Source of the DNA: Plazaster borealis
Taxonomy: Eukaryota > Echinodermata > Asteroidea > Forcipulatida > Labidiasteridae
NCBI GenBank assembly: GCA_021014325.1
Contig: CM037461.1
Coordinates: 23,483,376 to 23,547,375 of the forward strand
Direction of reading: 5' to 3'
DNA: 64,000 bases
Both the position numbers and the translations under genes were made by a program. Within the stretch, counting starts at the first letter, position 1. Each line of letters starts with the position of its first letter. Below the pieces are notes generated by a model. That model worked only from the letters and a program-made list of their open reading frames with translations. It ran no database searches and had not been told where the DNA came from. Shown here piece after piece: positions 18,401 through 25,894 of this stretch.

Positions 18401-20766
18401 TTCAACAACTGTCTGGCTTTACAAAGATGTTGCAAAGATTAGCAAGTAAGGATAGAATGAATGAGATAGGAAAATAAGACTTGTATATATATTGGTCAGT
18501 GAAGATGAGGGTGGTCCAGAGGTCATTAAAAAACCCTATAAATTTGTCAAGTCCCAGACTGCCAGTCTAGCCACTGGTGTCTGGGTGGGCATTGGATTAA
18601 TTAGGATGGGGACCTGGGGCCAATTTCATGGCACTGCTTACCAAGGAATTCTTCGCTTACGCCCAGCTGCGTCCCATAGAAATACACACGTTACGGTGCG
18701 CTTAAGCGCAGAATTATTTAGTAAGCAGTGCCATGAAATAGGGCCCTGTTGGCTTGTAAGACTGGGGAAGTGTGGGGTACAACAAAATTACAAGCTTACA
18801 ATATTGCTTTGTCCTAATTGTATTTCTTGTTATTTTATTTGGTTTGTTTATTTGAATAGTGAACCAGGGAGCTAGGACCCGCAATATCATTACCGGTGTT
18901 GCCATAGGAGTAGCTGTCTTGCTATTCCTGTGCTGCGTGTGCTACAGGTTGAAGAGGAAGTCTGCACCACCAATGACGCAAACAGCGGCTGCTGATGGGA
19001 ACCAGTATCAACCGGTAAACACCCAAGTCACGGATGTATGTAGCAATTTGTTAATTATATGGAAGATAATAATAATAATAATAGTATTGAACATTTCTAG
19101 TGCGCCATGTCTGTCAAGAATTGACACTCCCGGCGCAAAAAACAAGAACTCTGCAATTACACAAAAGACAACCCATGGCCGAAGCTATAATTCCCGAAAT
19201 AGGTAGGTGTTGCGGTGTCTGTTGATCACACATTGCCAAATAGTTTCTGATCAACTAGCATTAGCACTCTCTAAAAGAGTCTGTTTTGTCTAAAAAACTT
19301 TGAGAAATTCCTGTATGCAAATTTGCATAAATTTACATTTATGTAAATGCTGTAACTACACCTGTAAGATGAATCTATTAATGCTAGTTTCAAGAATGAT
19401 AAAACTTTGTTTATAAAAATCTTCAAATCTGCAGATAAAAATGGGGCCCAGCCAAGATACCATGTTGTTATGGGGGTTGCGCTCCACACACTCAACAAAA
19501 GCTAGTATACAACCAAAAGATTTCCATGTATTTCTTCACTGCCCACTCACATGCCCGAGTGTAACGCAAATTTATTTTGTGGTTTTATAAATAAATATCA
19601 TCATTAATCATCATGTGGCGTGTCGAGGCCAAGCGGTTAAGAGCACCGGACTCGAGCTCTGGTGTTTCTGATCAGTAGAGTGTGGGTTCGAGTCCCGGTC
19701 ATGACACTTGTATCCTTGAGCAAGATACTTCACCATAATTGCTTTGTCCTTCGGATGGGACATTACTAAGCCATAGGTTCCGTGTACTAGGTTTGGTAGT
19801 GCACGTAAAAGAACCCAGAACACTTATCGTGGAAGAGTAGGGGTTAACTCCGGTGTTTCTGGTTCACATAGCAAGCACCCTTGTTTAAAGGTTTCCTCAG
19901 GCTTGCGAGCTACAGTGATTAAGTTCACTTATGAGGCATCCTTGGTTTCATTACCAGAAATATATAATAATAATAATAATAATAATTAGGCATAGACCTG
20001 TGTCCGAGGACTCGTAGTTCGGAATTGGAATCGGAAGTCACATGTTCCATTTACCGGTAACCGGTAGGAAAATAAATGAGATGCACGTAAGTACAAACCT
20101 AATTTTTACCACTCCACTTTGTAACGTTATTTACCAGCAGATTAGGGTGACCTCTGCCTAGCCTTCTCCAGACAGGGGTCAAGTTCGTGCAAGGACCAAT
20201 GGTTAACTGGTGGTTGTTTAGTGACATATACGTAGGGCATGCGCACAGAAGTTGAAGTGCGAACGACTCTAGTCATGTCGTGTCAATTGCACCCGACTCA
20301 ACGTACGTTATCATTTCCTGATAACTGGTCCACTCTGCACTGTGCTATGAAAATGGCTATTGGTAACCAGTGATGCGACCATGCCCGGTAGGCTGGTTCC
20401 AAATAGTCGACTAGCGTAGTCCAACTATTATCCACTAGACAGAGTTCAGGCTAACTTAGTTGAACTATAGTCGACGATAGTTCTTGCGCGAACTTGGCCC
20501 TGCCTGACCTCACTGCCTCATCAAGAGAGAGCATCTCATACGAGACTTGATATCTTTAATTTTAATGAATAATATTTTCAACAACAAAACAAAGATTGTT
20601 TTATATCTCTTACAATTACCAAAAAAAGGTGTTTGTTTGTTCAATCTGACAGGATCCACCACCACAATACAAGGATGTAACAAACGCCCCTGGCTTGTAC
20701 CCTGTCGTGCCCAGTGACCCACCAGGACCCGATCAGAGCGACAAGATTGGGCAGACAGCAGTTTAG
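3064..20766 (+). CDS. Multi-domain SRCR transmembrane receptor, 5' partial (13 exons in window)
   Basis: Spliced gene with CDS exons 3064-3450, 4803-5120, 5812-6147, 7048-7395, 7650-7967, 8399-8731, 10024-10374, 11604-11927, 12390-12731, 13133-13486, 14590-14955, 18860-19035 and 20653-20766. Each exon has AG/GT borders and the phases join to an open frame of about 1354 residues ending in TAG. The product has eleven extracellular SRCR domains, one transmembrane helix and a cytoplasmic tail of about 75 residues. SRCR proteins bind polyanionic or microbial ligands and act as scavenger or recognition receptors, so ligand binding at the cell surface is inferred from the family. Nine domains form three A-B-C cassettes, followed by D and E. 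All domains are single exons with phase 1 at both ends, suited to shuffling and duplication. No signal peptide or start codon is visible, so the 5' end (possibly with more domains) is upstream of the window. Confidence 0.92.
3557..3728 (-). mobile_element. GGCCTGGAATTTCATC-family repeat
   Basis: Recurrent non-coding element (markers: gagagggcaaggcc, gggcacttccatt, ggggcaccaaggcc) with GGCCTGGAAT-type ends. Other copies: 17469-17790, 23116-23470, 47770-47868, 53270-53426 and 55000-55160. The ends ggcctgga.../...ccaggcct make it an inverted-repeat element. Confidence 0.75.
3719..3858. mobile_element. Palindromic MITE (CGATTTCACAAAG family)
   Basis: About 140 bp with inverted ends ggggtcgatttcacaaaac / ctttgtgaaatcggccccc and an almost fully self-complementary body (repeated ACTAGTCCTA/TAGGACTAGT). 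A close copy is at 9717-9856, and related copies at 26369-26500 and 27690-27838. Confidence 0.85.
4140..4265. repeat. Repeated CTGGCCCGACAC segment
   Basis: Short internal duplications (actggcccgacac...aaaactact). Related sequence (gaccgccg.acttgtccagtca...) recurs at 5318-5405. It is reminiscent of the ~70-bp satellite monomer at 23.5-24.9 kb (ggaccactggcca), but too diverged to equate. Confidence 0.4.
4803..5120 (+). CDS. SRCR exon B1 (cassette 1)
   Basis: 318-nt exon, phase 1-1, acceptor tttctatgCAG, donor GTAAAG. Opens with GELRLVGG and contains EGRVEVF, ELACEKLGYRPATS and a closing DVDIVC. It has six cysteines and one N-glycosylation sequon (NGT). B-type domains are recognisable by the glycine-rich loop after LGYRP and the DPTCSH segment. 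Confidence 0.92.
5476..5669. mobile_element. GGGCCCAATTTCATAGAGCTGC-family MITE (and list of copies)
   Basis: About 190 bp with inverted ends gggcccaatttcatagagct / agctctatgaaattgggacc, then gcttaagca arms, and an interior with ggataccagtcacaaa and tggctggtaacc. Further copies or fragments: 6744-6935, 13516-14012 (interrupted), 22704-22890, 23237-23430, 27838-28019, 28173-28400, 28600-28743, 41860-42022, 42870-43015, 43252-43448 and 60680-60828. The family is the most frequent repeat in the window. Confidence 0.85.
5812..6147 (+). CDS. SRCR exon C1 (cassette 1)
   Basis: 336-nt exon, phase 1-1, acceptor aaattgaAAG, donor GTAACA. C-type SRCR with the classic core EGRVEFFDQNTWKTPCSDDWG, here with six cysteines. 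It is very similar to C2 (8399-8731) across its whole length, including the loop AVPPPGG. An inverted-repeat element starts only 12 bp after the donor. Confidence 0.92.
6159..6545. mobile_element. TTTAAAGG-type element, second subfamily
   Basis: Begins ttaaagggtctg...ttggtaatgactctga and ends aaacgtgtgcaatccctttaa. A second copy spans about 21451-21835. The ends match the first subfamily (TTTAAAGG, TTGGTAAT), but the interior differs. It starts 12 bp downstream of the exon C1 splice donor. Confidence 0.8.
6598..6672 (-). mobile_element. tRNA-like SINE head (TAGCTCAGTTGG)
   Basis: On the minus strand: A-box TAGCTCAGTTGG, anticodon-like TGTTAAT, and a B-box-like GGTTCAAACCC. Similar heads occur at 29449-29515 (minus), 50787-50850 and 55221-55295, all followed or preceded by the same kind of non-tRNA flank. 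The anticodon stem is mispaired, so this is a SINE family, not a functional tRNA. Confidence 0.6.
7048..7395 (+). CDS. SRCR exon A2 (cassette 2)
   Basis: 348-nt exon using the acceptor at 7046-7047, phase 1-1, donor GTGAGT. A-type SRCR with EGRLEILYQGVW, MEEATVACRQLGFQ, NCNGNEESLLDCYH and LVC; six cysteines. A second AG three bases on (7049-7050) and an AG at 7016-7017 keep the same phase, so the exact exon start could be 7018, 7048 or 7051. Confidence 0.88.
7650..7967 (+). CDS. SRCR exon B2 (cassette 2)
   Basis: 318-nt exon, the same length as B1, phase 1-1, acceptor gactcaCAG, donor GTAATT. Opens with GDLRLAGGP and contains EGRVEVYIS, AEQACQKLEYRPATSVG and DVDIVC; six cysteines. It is closest to B3 at 11604-11927, with which it shares long identical stretches. 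Confidence 0.92.
8399..8731 (+). CDS. SRCR exon C2 (cassette 2)
   Basis: 333-nt exon, phase 1-1, acceptor attttaAAG, donor GTAAGG. It is a near-copy of C1: both begin with GRQGQVRL and share EGRVEFFDQNTWKT, SDDWGIEEV and PSSAVPPPGG. Six cysteines and one sequon (NCS). Confidence 0.92.
9143..9595. mobile_element. Composite: CAGCCTCGCTACC repeat fragment and piggyBac-like MITE remnant
   Basis: 9143-9260 matches 31708-31800 (cagcctcgctaccatgggcag). About 9318-9590 matches the interior and right end (atggtctctaaa..ggttaa) of the TTAACCCTTTAGAGACC family seen intact at 13536-13849. Confidence 0.6.
9717..9856. mobile_element. Palindromic MITE, CGATTTCACAAAG family, copy 2
   Basis: Inverted ends gccgatttcacaaagagata / ttttgtgaaatcgacccca; the body is almost identical to 3719-3858 in the opposite orientation. 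Confidence 0.85.
10024..10374 (+). CDS. SRCR exon A3 (cassette 3)
   Basis: 351-nt exon, phase 1-1, acceptor cactgaaCAG, donor GTGAGT. A-type SRCR with EFDLRLVDGN, EGRVEMLYQGEWGTFC, FICKQLGFQYAEE, NCNGNEESVLECYH and VIC; six cysteines. A TTTAAAGG-type inverted-repeat element begins about 30 bp downstream. Confidence 0.92.
10404..10778 (+). mobile_element. TTTAAAGG-family element, copy 3
   Basis: Full-length copy, ttaaaggcactggacacg at the left and attaccaaacgtgtacagtg at the right. It sits in the SRCR intron 30 bp after the A3 donor. Confidence 0.85.
11137..11490 (+). mobile_element. SINE, tRNA(Leu/Ser)-like head with tail type 1
   Basis: Head with A-box tggccgagcag and B-box ggttcaattccc, then a conserved core, ttgagcaaggcacttaacca, then a ~220-bp tail (ctctaccagccaggctcc, catccttacggactgtg, ccttgaagtggccgt). 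Same structure at 14984-15345 (+) and 37400-37745 (-); tail-only fragments at 25285-25395 and 60205-60395. The core resembles a motif common in fish and invertebrate V-/Meta-type SINEs, from memory. Confidence 0.8.
11604..11927 (+). CDS. SRCR exon B3 (cassette 3)
   Basis: 324-nt exon, phase 1-1, acceptor ttgcttcaCAG, donor GTAAGT. Opens with GDLRLAGGP, followed by EGRVEVYVS and AEQACQKLEYRPLTSVG, and closes with DIDVVC. Six cysteines, sequons NQT and NHT. Confidence 0.92.
12026..12330. mobile_element. piggyBac-like MITE, left end
   Basis: Starts TTAACCCTTTATAGACCATAG, like the intact element at 13536-13849 but with a different interior. The right end is not recognised. It lies in the SRCR intron before exon C3. 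Confidence 0.5.
12390..12731 (+). CDS. SRCR exon C3 (cassette 3)
   Basis: 342-nt exon, phase 1-1, acceptor ataaatAAAG, donor GTGAGT. C-type SRCR (DDWGIEEAKVACYQLG, PGGTFGG, GDAGVQCG) with six cysteines and sequon NST. It is clearly more diverged from C1 and C2 than those are from each other, and the ELTLQ segment is replaced by RRLAELQRALDL. Confidence 0.9.
12762..13040 (+). mobile_element. SINE, tRNA(Leu/Ser)-like head with tail type 2
   Basis: Same head and core as the 11137 copy (gtggccgagcagataagag, tgggtttgagtcctggtcat, cttgagcaagatgc) but a different tail (ggtcccgtgtactagg, gcacgtaaaagaacccc, cttatcgtggaagag). Other copies: 19613-19880 (+), 46003-46390 (+) and 52030-52215 (- strand, tail part). 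61426-61562 holds a head only. Confidence 0.8.
13133..13486 (+). CDS. SRCR exon D (eight-cysteine type)
   Basis: 354-nt exon, phase 1-1, acceptor ttgtttgtAG, donor GTAAGT. SRCR domain with GRVEVFHAGQWGAIC, EETIACRQFDF and ECTGKEESVLDC. It has eight cysteines, including an extra pair near the C-terminus (PPCGGPSCC), unlike the six-cysteine A, B and C domains. It stands outside the triplicated cassette. Confidence 0.9.
13516..14012. mobile_element. Nested pair: piggyBac-like MITE inside a TTTCATAGAGCTGC MITE
   Basis: The outer element starts at about 13516 (attttatagagctgctt) and resumes at about 13850 (gcacaaaaagtagctaagc), ending ggctctatgaaatttagccc. Between them, 13536-13849, is a ~310-bp element with ends ttaaccctttagagacc / ggtctctaaagagtcaa. 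TTAA-like flanks and a CCC start are features of piggyBac-type ends. Confidence 0.75.
14590..14955 (+). CDS. SRCR exon E (membrane-proximal)
   Basis: 366-nt exon, phase 1-1, acceptor ctttgtttCAG, donor GTAAGA. SRCR domain with LEVRLVDGPYPNQGIVQVLY, EAEVICRQLGYDSV, LSCDGSEGNLADCYY and GVVC; six cysteines. It is the last extracellular domain. About 3.9 kb of repeats separate it from the transmembrane exon, and I found no stalk exon between them. Confidence 0.9.
14984..15345 (+). mobile_element. SINE, head plus tail type 1
   Basis: A-box tggttgagcgg, B-box gtttgaatccc, core ttgagcaaggcacttaacca, tail with ggactgtgaagggggtaac and cttgaagtggcc. It lies in the intron between SRCR exon E and the transmembrane exon. 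Confidence 0.8.
15972..16624 (+). pseudogene. Penelope-like element: C-terminal fragment with GIY-YIG endonuclease, frameshifted
   Basis: 5'-truncated remnant of a Penelope-like retroelement ORF. It holds the segment after the reverse transcriptase (ALVTTFHPELPKL, FRHPKNLGDILVRAKL), a Cys-rich CHKC..C..C motif, and a GIY-YIG nuclease core (VVYVISCKRCGLQYVGET). The frame shifts at about 16455-16463, after which the second half of the nuclease domain continues in another frame to TAA at 16622-16624. The element is therefore dead. It sits in the large SRCR intron upstream of the transmembrane exon, in the same orientation as the gene. Confidence 0.85.
17136..17174 (+). ncRNA. Hammerhead-like ribozyme motif (degenerate) downstream of the Penelope remnant
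   Basis: Core CTGAAGA (17140-17146) fits CUGANGA. It is followed by a 5-bp hairpin (17148-17152 with 17158-17162), then GAAA (17163-17166), a palindromic AGCT stem III (17166-17169), an A at the cleavage position and AGGC, which pairs with GCCT (17136-17139) as stem I. One extra A (17147) separates the core from stem II, so activity is doubtful. Minimal hammerheads are known in Penelope-like terminal repeats. Confidence 0.55.
17469..17790. mobile_element. Nested repeat: GACCTTTATCAC element inside a GGCCTGGAATTTCATC element
   Basis: The outer element runs from ggcctggaatttcatc to attccaggcctg. At about 17603-17775 it is interrupted by a ~170-bp element with inverted ends gacctttatcac / gtgataaaggtc and inner arms ggccatcttgat / accaagatggcgg. 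A related inner element is at 22399-22700. Confidence 0.75.
17857..18244 (+). mobile_element. TTTAAAGG-family element, copy 4
   Basis: Ends tttaaagacagtggacacta / tagtgtccactgcctttaa. The interior has a hairpin (gacctcatctaattttgaggtc) replacing the one in copies 1-3. Non-coding. Confidence 0.85.
18619..18746. mobile_element. CAATTTCATGGCACTGCTTACC-family MITE, copy 2
   Basis: Ends gccaatttcatggcactgct / agcagtgccatgaaataggg. The body matches 2487-2628. Only 114 bp separate it from the transmembrane exon. Confidence 0.8.
18860..19035 (+). CDS. Transmembrane exon of the SRCR receptor
   Basis: 176-nt exon, entering in phase 1 (acceptor ttgaaTAG) and leaving in phase 0 (donor GTATGT). It encodes a short juxtamembrane stretch, a hydrophobic helix (IITGVAIGVAVLLFLCCVC) and a basic stop-transfer segment (YRLKRK). 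A polar segment with GNQYQPV follows. The entry phase matches exon E. The orientation implies an extracellular N-terminus (type I). Confidence 0.85.
20653..20766 (+). CDS. Cytoplasmic tail exon with PPxY and PDZ ligand
   Basis: 114-nt terminal exon in phase 0, acceptor caatctgACAG, ending in TAG at 20764-20766. It encodes 37 residues starting DPPPQYKDV. PPQY is a PPxY motif, known to bind WW domains of NEDD4-type ligases and adaptors. The C-terminus QTAV fits a class I PDZ ligand (S/T-x-hydrophobic). Phase and proline-rich content support joining to 19035; the assignment is an inference from splice signals. Confidence 0.78.
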   Translation, partial: DPPPQYKDVTNAPGLYPVVPSDPPGPDQSDKIGQTAV

Positions 20767-22317
20767 ATGTTTTTTGAAAGATCATCCGCTTTGTGCAGAT
20801 CCACCAGAGGGAGGTGTTATAATAAAGAATAAAGATTGCAGTTGCAGATCGGTTCCGCCTCAAGGCGCTGAATACAAGCAAAAATGGATTAAACAACAAC
20901 ATAAATTAAATTAACAAAAAAAAATTACGTCTGGACCAGCCAAATACACATTAAGCTAAATAGATGAACTAGTTAAAAATAGTTGTAGAAAATGAATAAT
21001 AGATACAAACCTTTCAATAAGTTACAATGTTACAAAAATACTGTTTGAAAAGATGAGTCTTAAGGCGACACTTGAACAACTCGATAGGAGGGAGGTGTTT
21101 CTGATTTCCTCCAGTTGTTCTTATAAAGTGCTAGTTTTAGGCCGTATCCGAAATGGCGGCAACGGTTACAGCTACGACTTATTGAGGGTGTTGCTAAAGA
21201 CGTACTATACTATACTTTCATCGCATGATGGTTTGGAAACCTAGCCATAGCCGGAGCTGTAGCCGCCAATTCGGACATGGCCTCAAATTCACATGGGTCG
21301 GTTGTTTAGATTGAAGGGGGCTGTCAAAAGTTTTCAATATTTTCACAGTCGTGGTTGGAGGGGATTAAGGGCTCAAGGATGTGTGCTTCTTTAGAAGGTG
21401 TTTTAAAAAATTGATATTTCTGCAGTAAATTTACAGAGGAAAAAAAATACTTAAAGGGTCTGTAAACGATTGGTAACGACTCTGAAAATTAATGGCAATG
21501 AAAACTTACTTGGTAAGAAGTACACCTTTTTTGGATAGTATAATGCGTTTTGAGAAACTTTTCACTTTGAAGTACTGCGGTTATGGAAAAATATATCACT
21601 TTTTATTCCCAAAAATTTGAATCTGAGAAGTGTTACTGCAACGTTTCTCAGATTGTGTATTCCAATTGCAGATTATTCTTCCTGCTTGGAACCTCTCCAG
21701 ATTTTCAGCAATATCTCAAAAACGCTACCACCTTTTGAAATGAAATGTTGACAGGTTAGTTTTATGGTATATATCAACAACTATATAGGATTGAAACAAA
21801 CAGTGGGTTCCAATTACTAAACGTATACAATATATATATTATATCCCAAATCAAAAAAAAGTTACGAACAACTATCTTCTTCTTTCGAGTTGTTGCTCAT
21901 ATGTCAGGGCAGCCTTTTGTCAGCCATATTTAGCAACAACATATGCAAGTTTTGTTTCTCAGGTAAAGGTATATGTATACTTTATACTAACAGGAATGAC
22001 AAAATACCTGCCACCATCTCAAAACTATATGAAATAACTGTCAGGGGCAACTTTTCTATATTTTGTAATCTCTTGCCATGCTTGGTCCGATTTTTGTTAA
22101 ATTTTGTACCCGAAAATTTAGATTAAAATTTTAAATAACAATTTTGTATAGATTCAAGAAAGTTATAAGTTAACTACCATTTAAGGTATTGCATGATAAA
22201 AATCCAGCATAATCAGTTATAGTTTATTAAAACTAAAACAAGTGGTTTACTATTTGATATCTTTAAAATTACTAACATTATGGTGAGAGGAATAGAACAA
22301 ACTTAAAACCGCATTTT
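20767..22317. other. SRCR 3' flank: repeats, no gene
   Basis: Contains a repeat shared with 37890-38215 and 49945-50260 (gcagatcggttccgcctcaaggcgctgaa, gatgagtcttaaggc; 20815-21100), a GCTACGGCTA-family inverted repeat (21139-21290) and a TTTAAAGG second-subfamily copy (21451-21835). AATAAA at 20821-20826 may serve as a polyadenylation signal but lies in the repeat. No coding evidence in the rest. Confidence 0.5.
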
Positions 22318-22398
22318 TTGGACACTGAAATACCCGCTTGACCACTTGCCAGAGTCAAGTAATTTTTGCACTTGCCCAGTAACTCCATAGGGGGAATT

Positions 22399-22425
22399 AA
22401 TAGACCTTGATCATGTTGTGGCCAT

Positions 22426-22460
<35 letters not shown>

Positions 22461-22700
22461 TTTGGTCTTGTTTAACCAGGGTAGCCCCATCAGCTATCAA
22501 AGAACTGTTCTCCCCGGGGGCCCTGGGGTCACATGTAAAAAAAAACATCTTGATTTTCTTCCATTCAAATCAATGTAACCAAACCGAGGCTGGAAGGAGA
22601 AAGTCTGGTTCCTTTTTGTACAATGAAAGTTATTATTCATTGCTGATATTGGTTACAAGGAACATGACCAAGATCGTAATAGCATGATAATGGTCTATTA
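22399..22700. mobile_element. GACCTTTATCAC-type element split by a (TTTA)n-bearing insertion
   Basis: Left end tagaccttgatcatgttgtg and right end gcatgataatggtctatta flank a body matching 17603-17775. At 22427-22545 it is interrupted by (TTTA)n (22427-22463) plus ggtcttgtttaaccagggta-type sequence ending in an A-run. The order suggests a retroposed fragment inserted into an older element. Confidence 0.6.
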
Positions 22701-23115
22701 CCAGGGCCCAATTTCATAGAGCCGCTGAAAGCATAAAAAGTAGCTATGTGCATATAAATTATGGAATAAGGTAACCAGCTAAAATAACGTTCAATATCTA
22801 CGATTTGTGGCTGGTATCCTGCTCATTTATGCTTAGCAGAAATTTGTAAAGCAATATTTGCTGCTCAAGCAGCTCTATGAAATTTGGCCCAGAAAGTAGC
22901 CAACATGATCTAACAAACTGTAATATTAAGAATTGTTAACTCAGCATATAATTAGTTATATTATCCGTATTCCTTCATGTGTATTGATGTTTTCACTTTA
23001 TGATTTGAATCTTTGTATTATATATTTGTTGTTTGTTATGTTCTGTATGTGCTGCACCTTAGAATAGGGTCTCGTACACTACATAGATGACGCATTATAA
23101 ATGCTTATATTATTA

Positions 23116-23470
23116 TAGAGGCCTGGTATTTCATCTTTGAGAGGGCAAGGCCGTTTTCATTTTGCAAAGGGGCACTTCCATATGAAAATCTTAAAGTCTC
23201 TGGGAAACTTTTGGAGGGGCACCGAGGCCAAGACCAGGGCTCAATTTCATAGAGCTGCTTAAGCACAACAAGTTGCTAAGCACAACAAAATTATGCTTAC
23301 CAGAATAAGGTTACCAGCCAAACTACCATCTCACATGTACAAAATGTGACTGGTATCCTGCTTATTTTTGCTTAGCAGAGAATTGCTAAGCATAATCCTC
23401 TGCTTAAGCAGCTCCATGAAATTGGGCCCTGGGGCAACAGAAGCCAGTGGCCCCATTGTGATACCATACC
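23116..23470. mobile_element. Nested repeat: AATTTCATAGAGCTGC MITE inside a GGCCTGGAATTTCATC element
   Basis: The outer element starts at 23118 (ggcctggtatttcatctttg) and resumes after 23430 (ggggcaacagaagccagtgg). The inner MITE is 23237-23430, with ends ctcaatttcatagagctgct / agcagctccatgaaattggg. Confidence 0.75.
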
Positions 23471-23529
23471 AGGTCTGATTATAATTATTATTTTATATTA
23501 AGAGTCTTGAGAGCTTAAACCCACCATTG

Positions 23530-24865
23530 GACACTGTATGTAGCAGGGATTATGAAATACCTGCTTGACCACTGGCCAGAGTCCAGTAATTTTAGCATTG
23601 GGCCAGTAACTCACAAGGCTTGAAATACCCACTGGACCACTGGACCAGCTTATAAACCCACAATTGGACACTGTATGCAGCAGGGATTATGAAATACCTG
23701 CTTGACCACTGGCCAGAGTCCAATCATTTTAGCATTAGGCCAGTAACCAGTAACCCACAGGGCTTGAAATACCCACTGGACCACTGGCCAGTGTCAAGTA
23801 ATTTTAGCATTGGGCCAGTAACTTACAAGGCTTGAAATACCCACACTGGACCACTGGCTTGAGTGAAATAATTTAAGCACTTGACCAGTAACCCTTAGGG
23901 CTTGAACTGCCGGCTGGACCTCTGGCCAGAAACCAGTCATTTTTATATTTGGGCCAGTAACTCACAGGGCTTGAAATACCCTCACTGGACCACTGGCCAG
24001 TGTTCAGTCATTTTAGCATTAGGCCAGTAACTCACAGGGCTTGAAATACCCACACTGGACCACTGGCTTGAGTGAAATAATTTAAGCACTTGACCAGTAA
24101 CCCATGGGGCTTGAACTGCCGGCTGGACCTCTGGCCAGAAACCAGTCATTTTTATATTTGGGCCAGTAACTCACAGGGCTTGAAATACCCTCACTGGACC
24201 ACTGGCTTGAGTGAAATAATTTAAGCACTTGACCAGTAACCCATGGGGCTTGAACTGCCGGCTGGACCTCTGGCCAGAAACCAGTCATTTTTATATTTGG
24301 GCCAGTAACTCACAGGGCTTGAAATACCCTCACTGGACCACTGGCCAGTGTTCAGTCATTTTAGCATTAGGCCAGTAACTCACAGGGCTTGAAATACCCA
24401 CACTGGACCACTGGCTTGAGTGAAATAATTTAAGCACTTGACCAGTAACCCATGGGGCTTGAACTGCCGGCTGGACCTCTAGCCAGAAACCAGTCATTTT
24501 ATATATTTGGGCCAGTAACTCACAGGGCTTGAAATACCCACACTGGACCACTGGCTTGAGTAAAATAATTTAAGCACTTGGCCAGTAACCCATGGGGCTT
24601 GAACTGCCGGCTGGACCTCTGGCCAGAAACCAGTCATTTTTATATTTGGGCCAGTAACTCACAGGGCTTGAAATGCCAGCTGGACCTCTGGCCAGTGTTC
24701 AGTCATTTTAGCATTAGGCCAGTAACCCACAGGGCTTGAACTGCCGGCTGAACCTCTTGCGAGAGTCCAGTAACTTTAGGTACTGGGCCAACTTGATATA
24801 CCCACTGGACCACTGGCATGGCCAGTGTCCAGTAATTTTAGCATTAGGCCAGTAACTGAACAAGT
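23530..24865. repeat. Tandem satellite array, ~70-bp monomer with 2- and 3-mer higher-order units
   Basis: Degenerate monomer marked by cttgaa..tgcc.gctggacc, ctggcc, cagtcatttt and gggccagtaac. The marker cttgaactgc recurs at 23901, 24110, 24249, 24458, 24598 and 24735, with spacings 209, 139, 209, 140 and 137 bp. These are multiples of about 70 bp (3, 2, 3, 2, 2 monomers). A lone monomer lies at about 22320-22393. Minus-strand open frames across it are a by-product of the repeat. Confidence 0.9.
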
Positions 24866-25426
24866 TCTGCAATTTAATTGCTACTTTTCCATACATGGCT
24901 ATTTTATACTTAAGAATTATGTCACAAAAGTTTAGCAATGAGGAAAAAGTATTGAGTTTTTAATTTTTGTATATGTATTTCACAGAAACAAGTGCTATAA
25001 CATTCCAGTATTGTTATTATCTCATTTATGTTTTTATTGGAAATAATTTTGCCACGATAAATTAATCACTTTTGAAAATTTTAATTGTTTTTTCTTCTTT
25101 TTTTCCCTTTTTTCTTCTTCAAGATTTTCATAAAATCTGCTTAAAGTATTCAGAAAGTCCCACAATGCTGCTTAGCTTTTAATCTGTGTGCATGTACAAA
25201 GTGCAAAGAATGTTGGTGCCAATAAGTTGCCTGATGTTTTGTGTGTTTTTGTTGTGTTTTTTGGGGTGGTTGTTTAACATTAAAGTAGGTGGCAACAACG
25301 TGCCCCTGGTGGCAGTTGATTTGGGTCGATAGCCCAAATCAATTAAGTGTGGCCCTCACCTTGAAGTGGCCGTGTGGCCTTGTGATGTTAGGCAATCTCT
25401 TATAAAAAAACCCCCCAAAACAAAAA

Positions 25427-25450
25427 CCTAACCCTAAGCCTAACCCTAAC
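25427..25450. repeat. Short interstitial telomere-like tract (CCCTAA)n
   Basis: Four consecutive CCTAA(C/G) units matching the CCCTAA telomeric repeat with one substitution. It directly follows a SINE tail (25285-25395) and a short C/A-rich stretch. Confidence 0.6.
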
Positions 25451-25894
25451 ATGTATTGACGATGTGACCTCTGACGTCACTCGAAAACTATAACATGATG
25501 CGCGTGCATGTCGCCGACAGAACCTTTGTGTACCTACTTGCTTGACAACCAGCTAGAAAGTACACGCAATCTTACCATGACTACGCGCCTTTTTGCCTGG
25601 CGGGACATGACTTTGGACAGTGTTTTGTCAACAGAGGGCAGTTTGAATGTAAACAAAGGTCACATATCAGGAGTTGTTTTATTACATAGGGTTGTAAGAA
25701 CGTGTCAGAACACACAGAGCAATCACCATTAAAAAGTAAGTGTTGAAAAGGAGTTTTTGGTTTTTTGTTGTTGTTGATGTCTCATTACTGTGTATTCACA
25801 CTAGTACCAGGATTAGTAAAGTTATACTTTGACCCACAACCCAGGAAATTTATAGTTTCTTGATATTTGAACGCAAAAAAAACACAATATCTAC

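Noticed and set aside
18492..18620. Possible stalk exon with a hydrophobic stretch (ASLATGVWVGIGLI)
   Set aside because: No acceptor in phase 1 gives this frame, and exon E joins the transmembrane exon at 18860 in phase.
24082..24938. Repeated minus-strand peptides in the 24-kb region
   Set aside because: They come from the ~70-bp tandem array. The frame changes between units because 209 and 139 are not multiples of 3.
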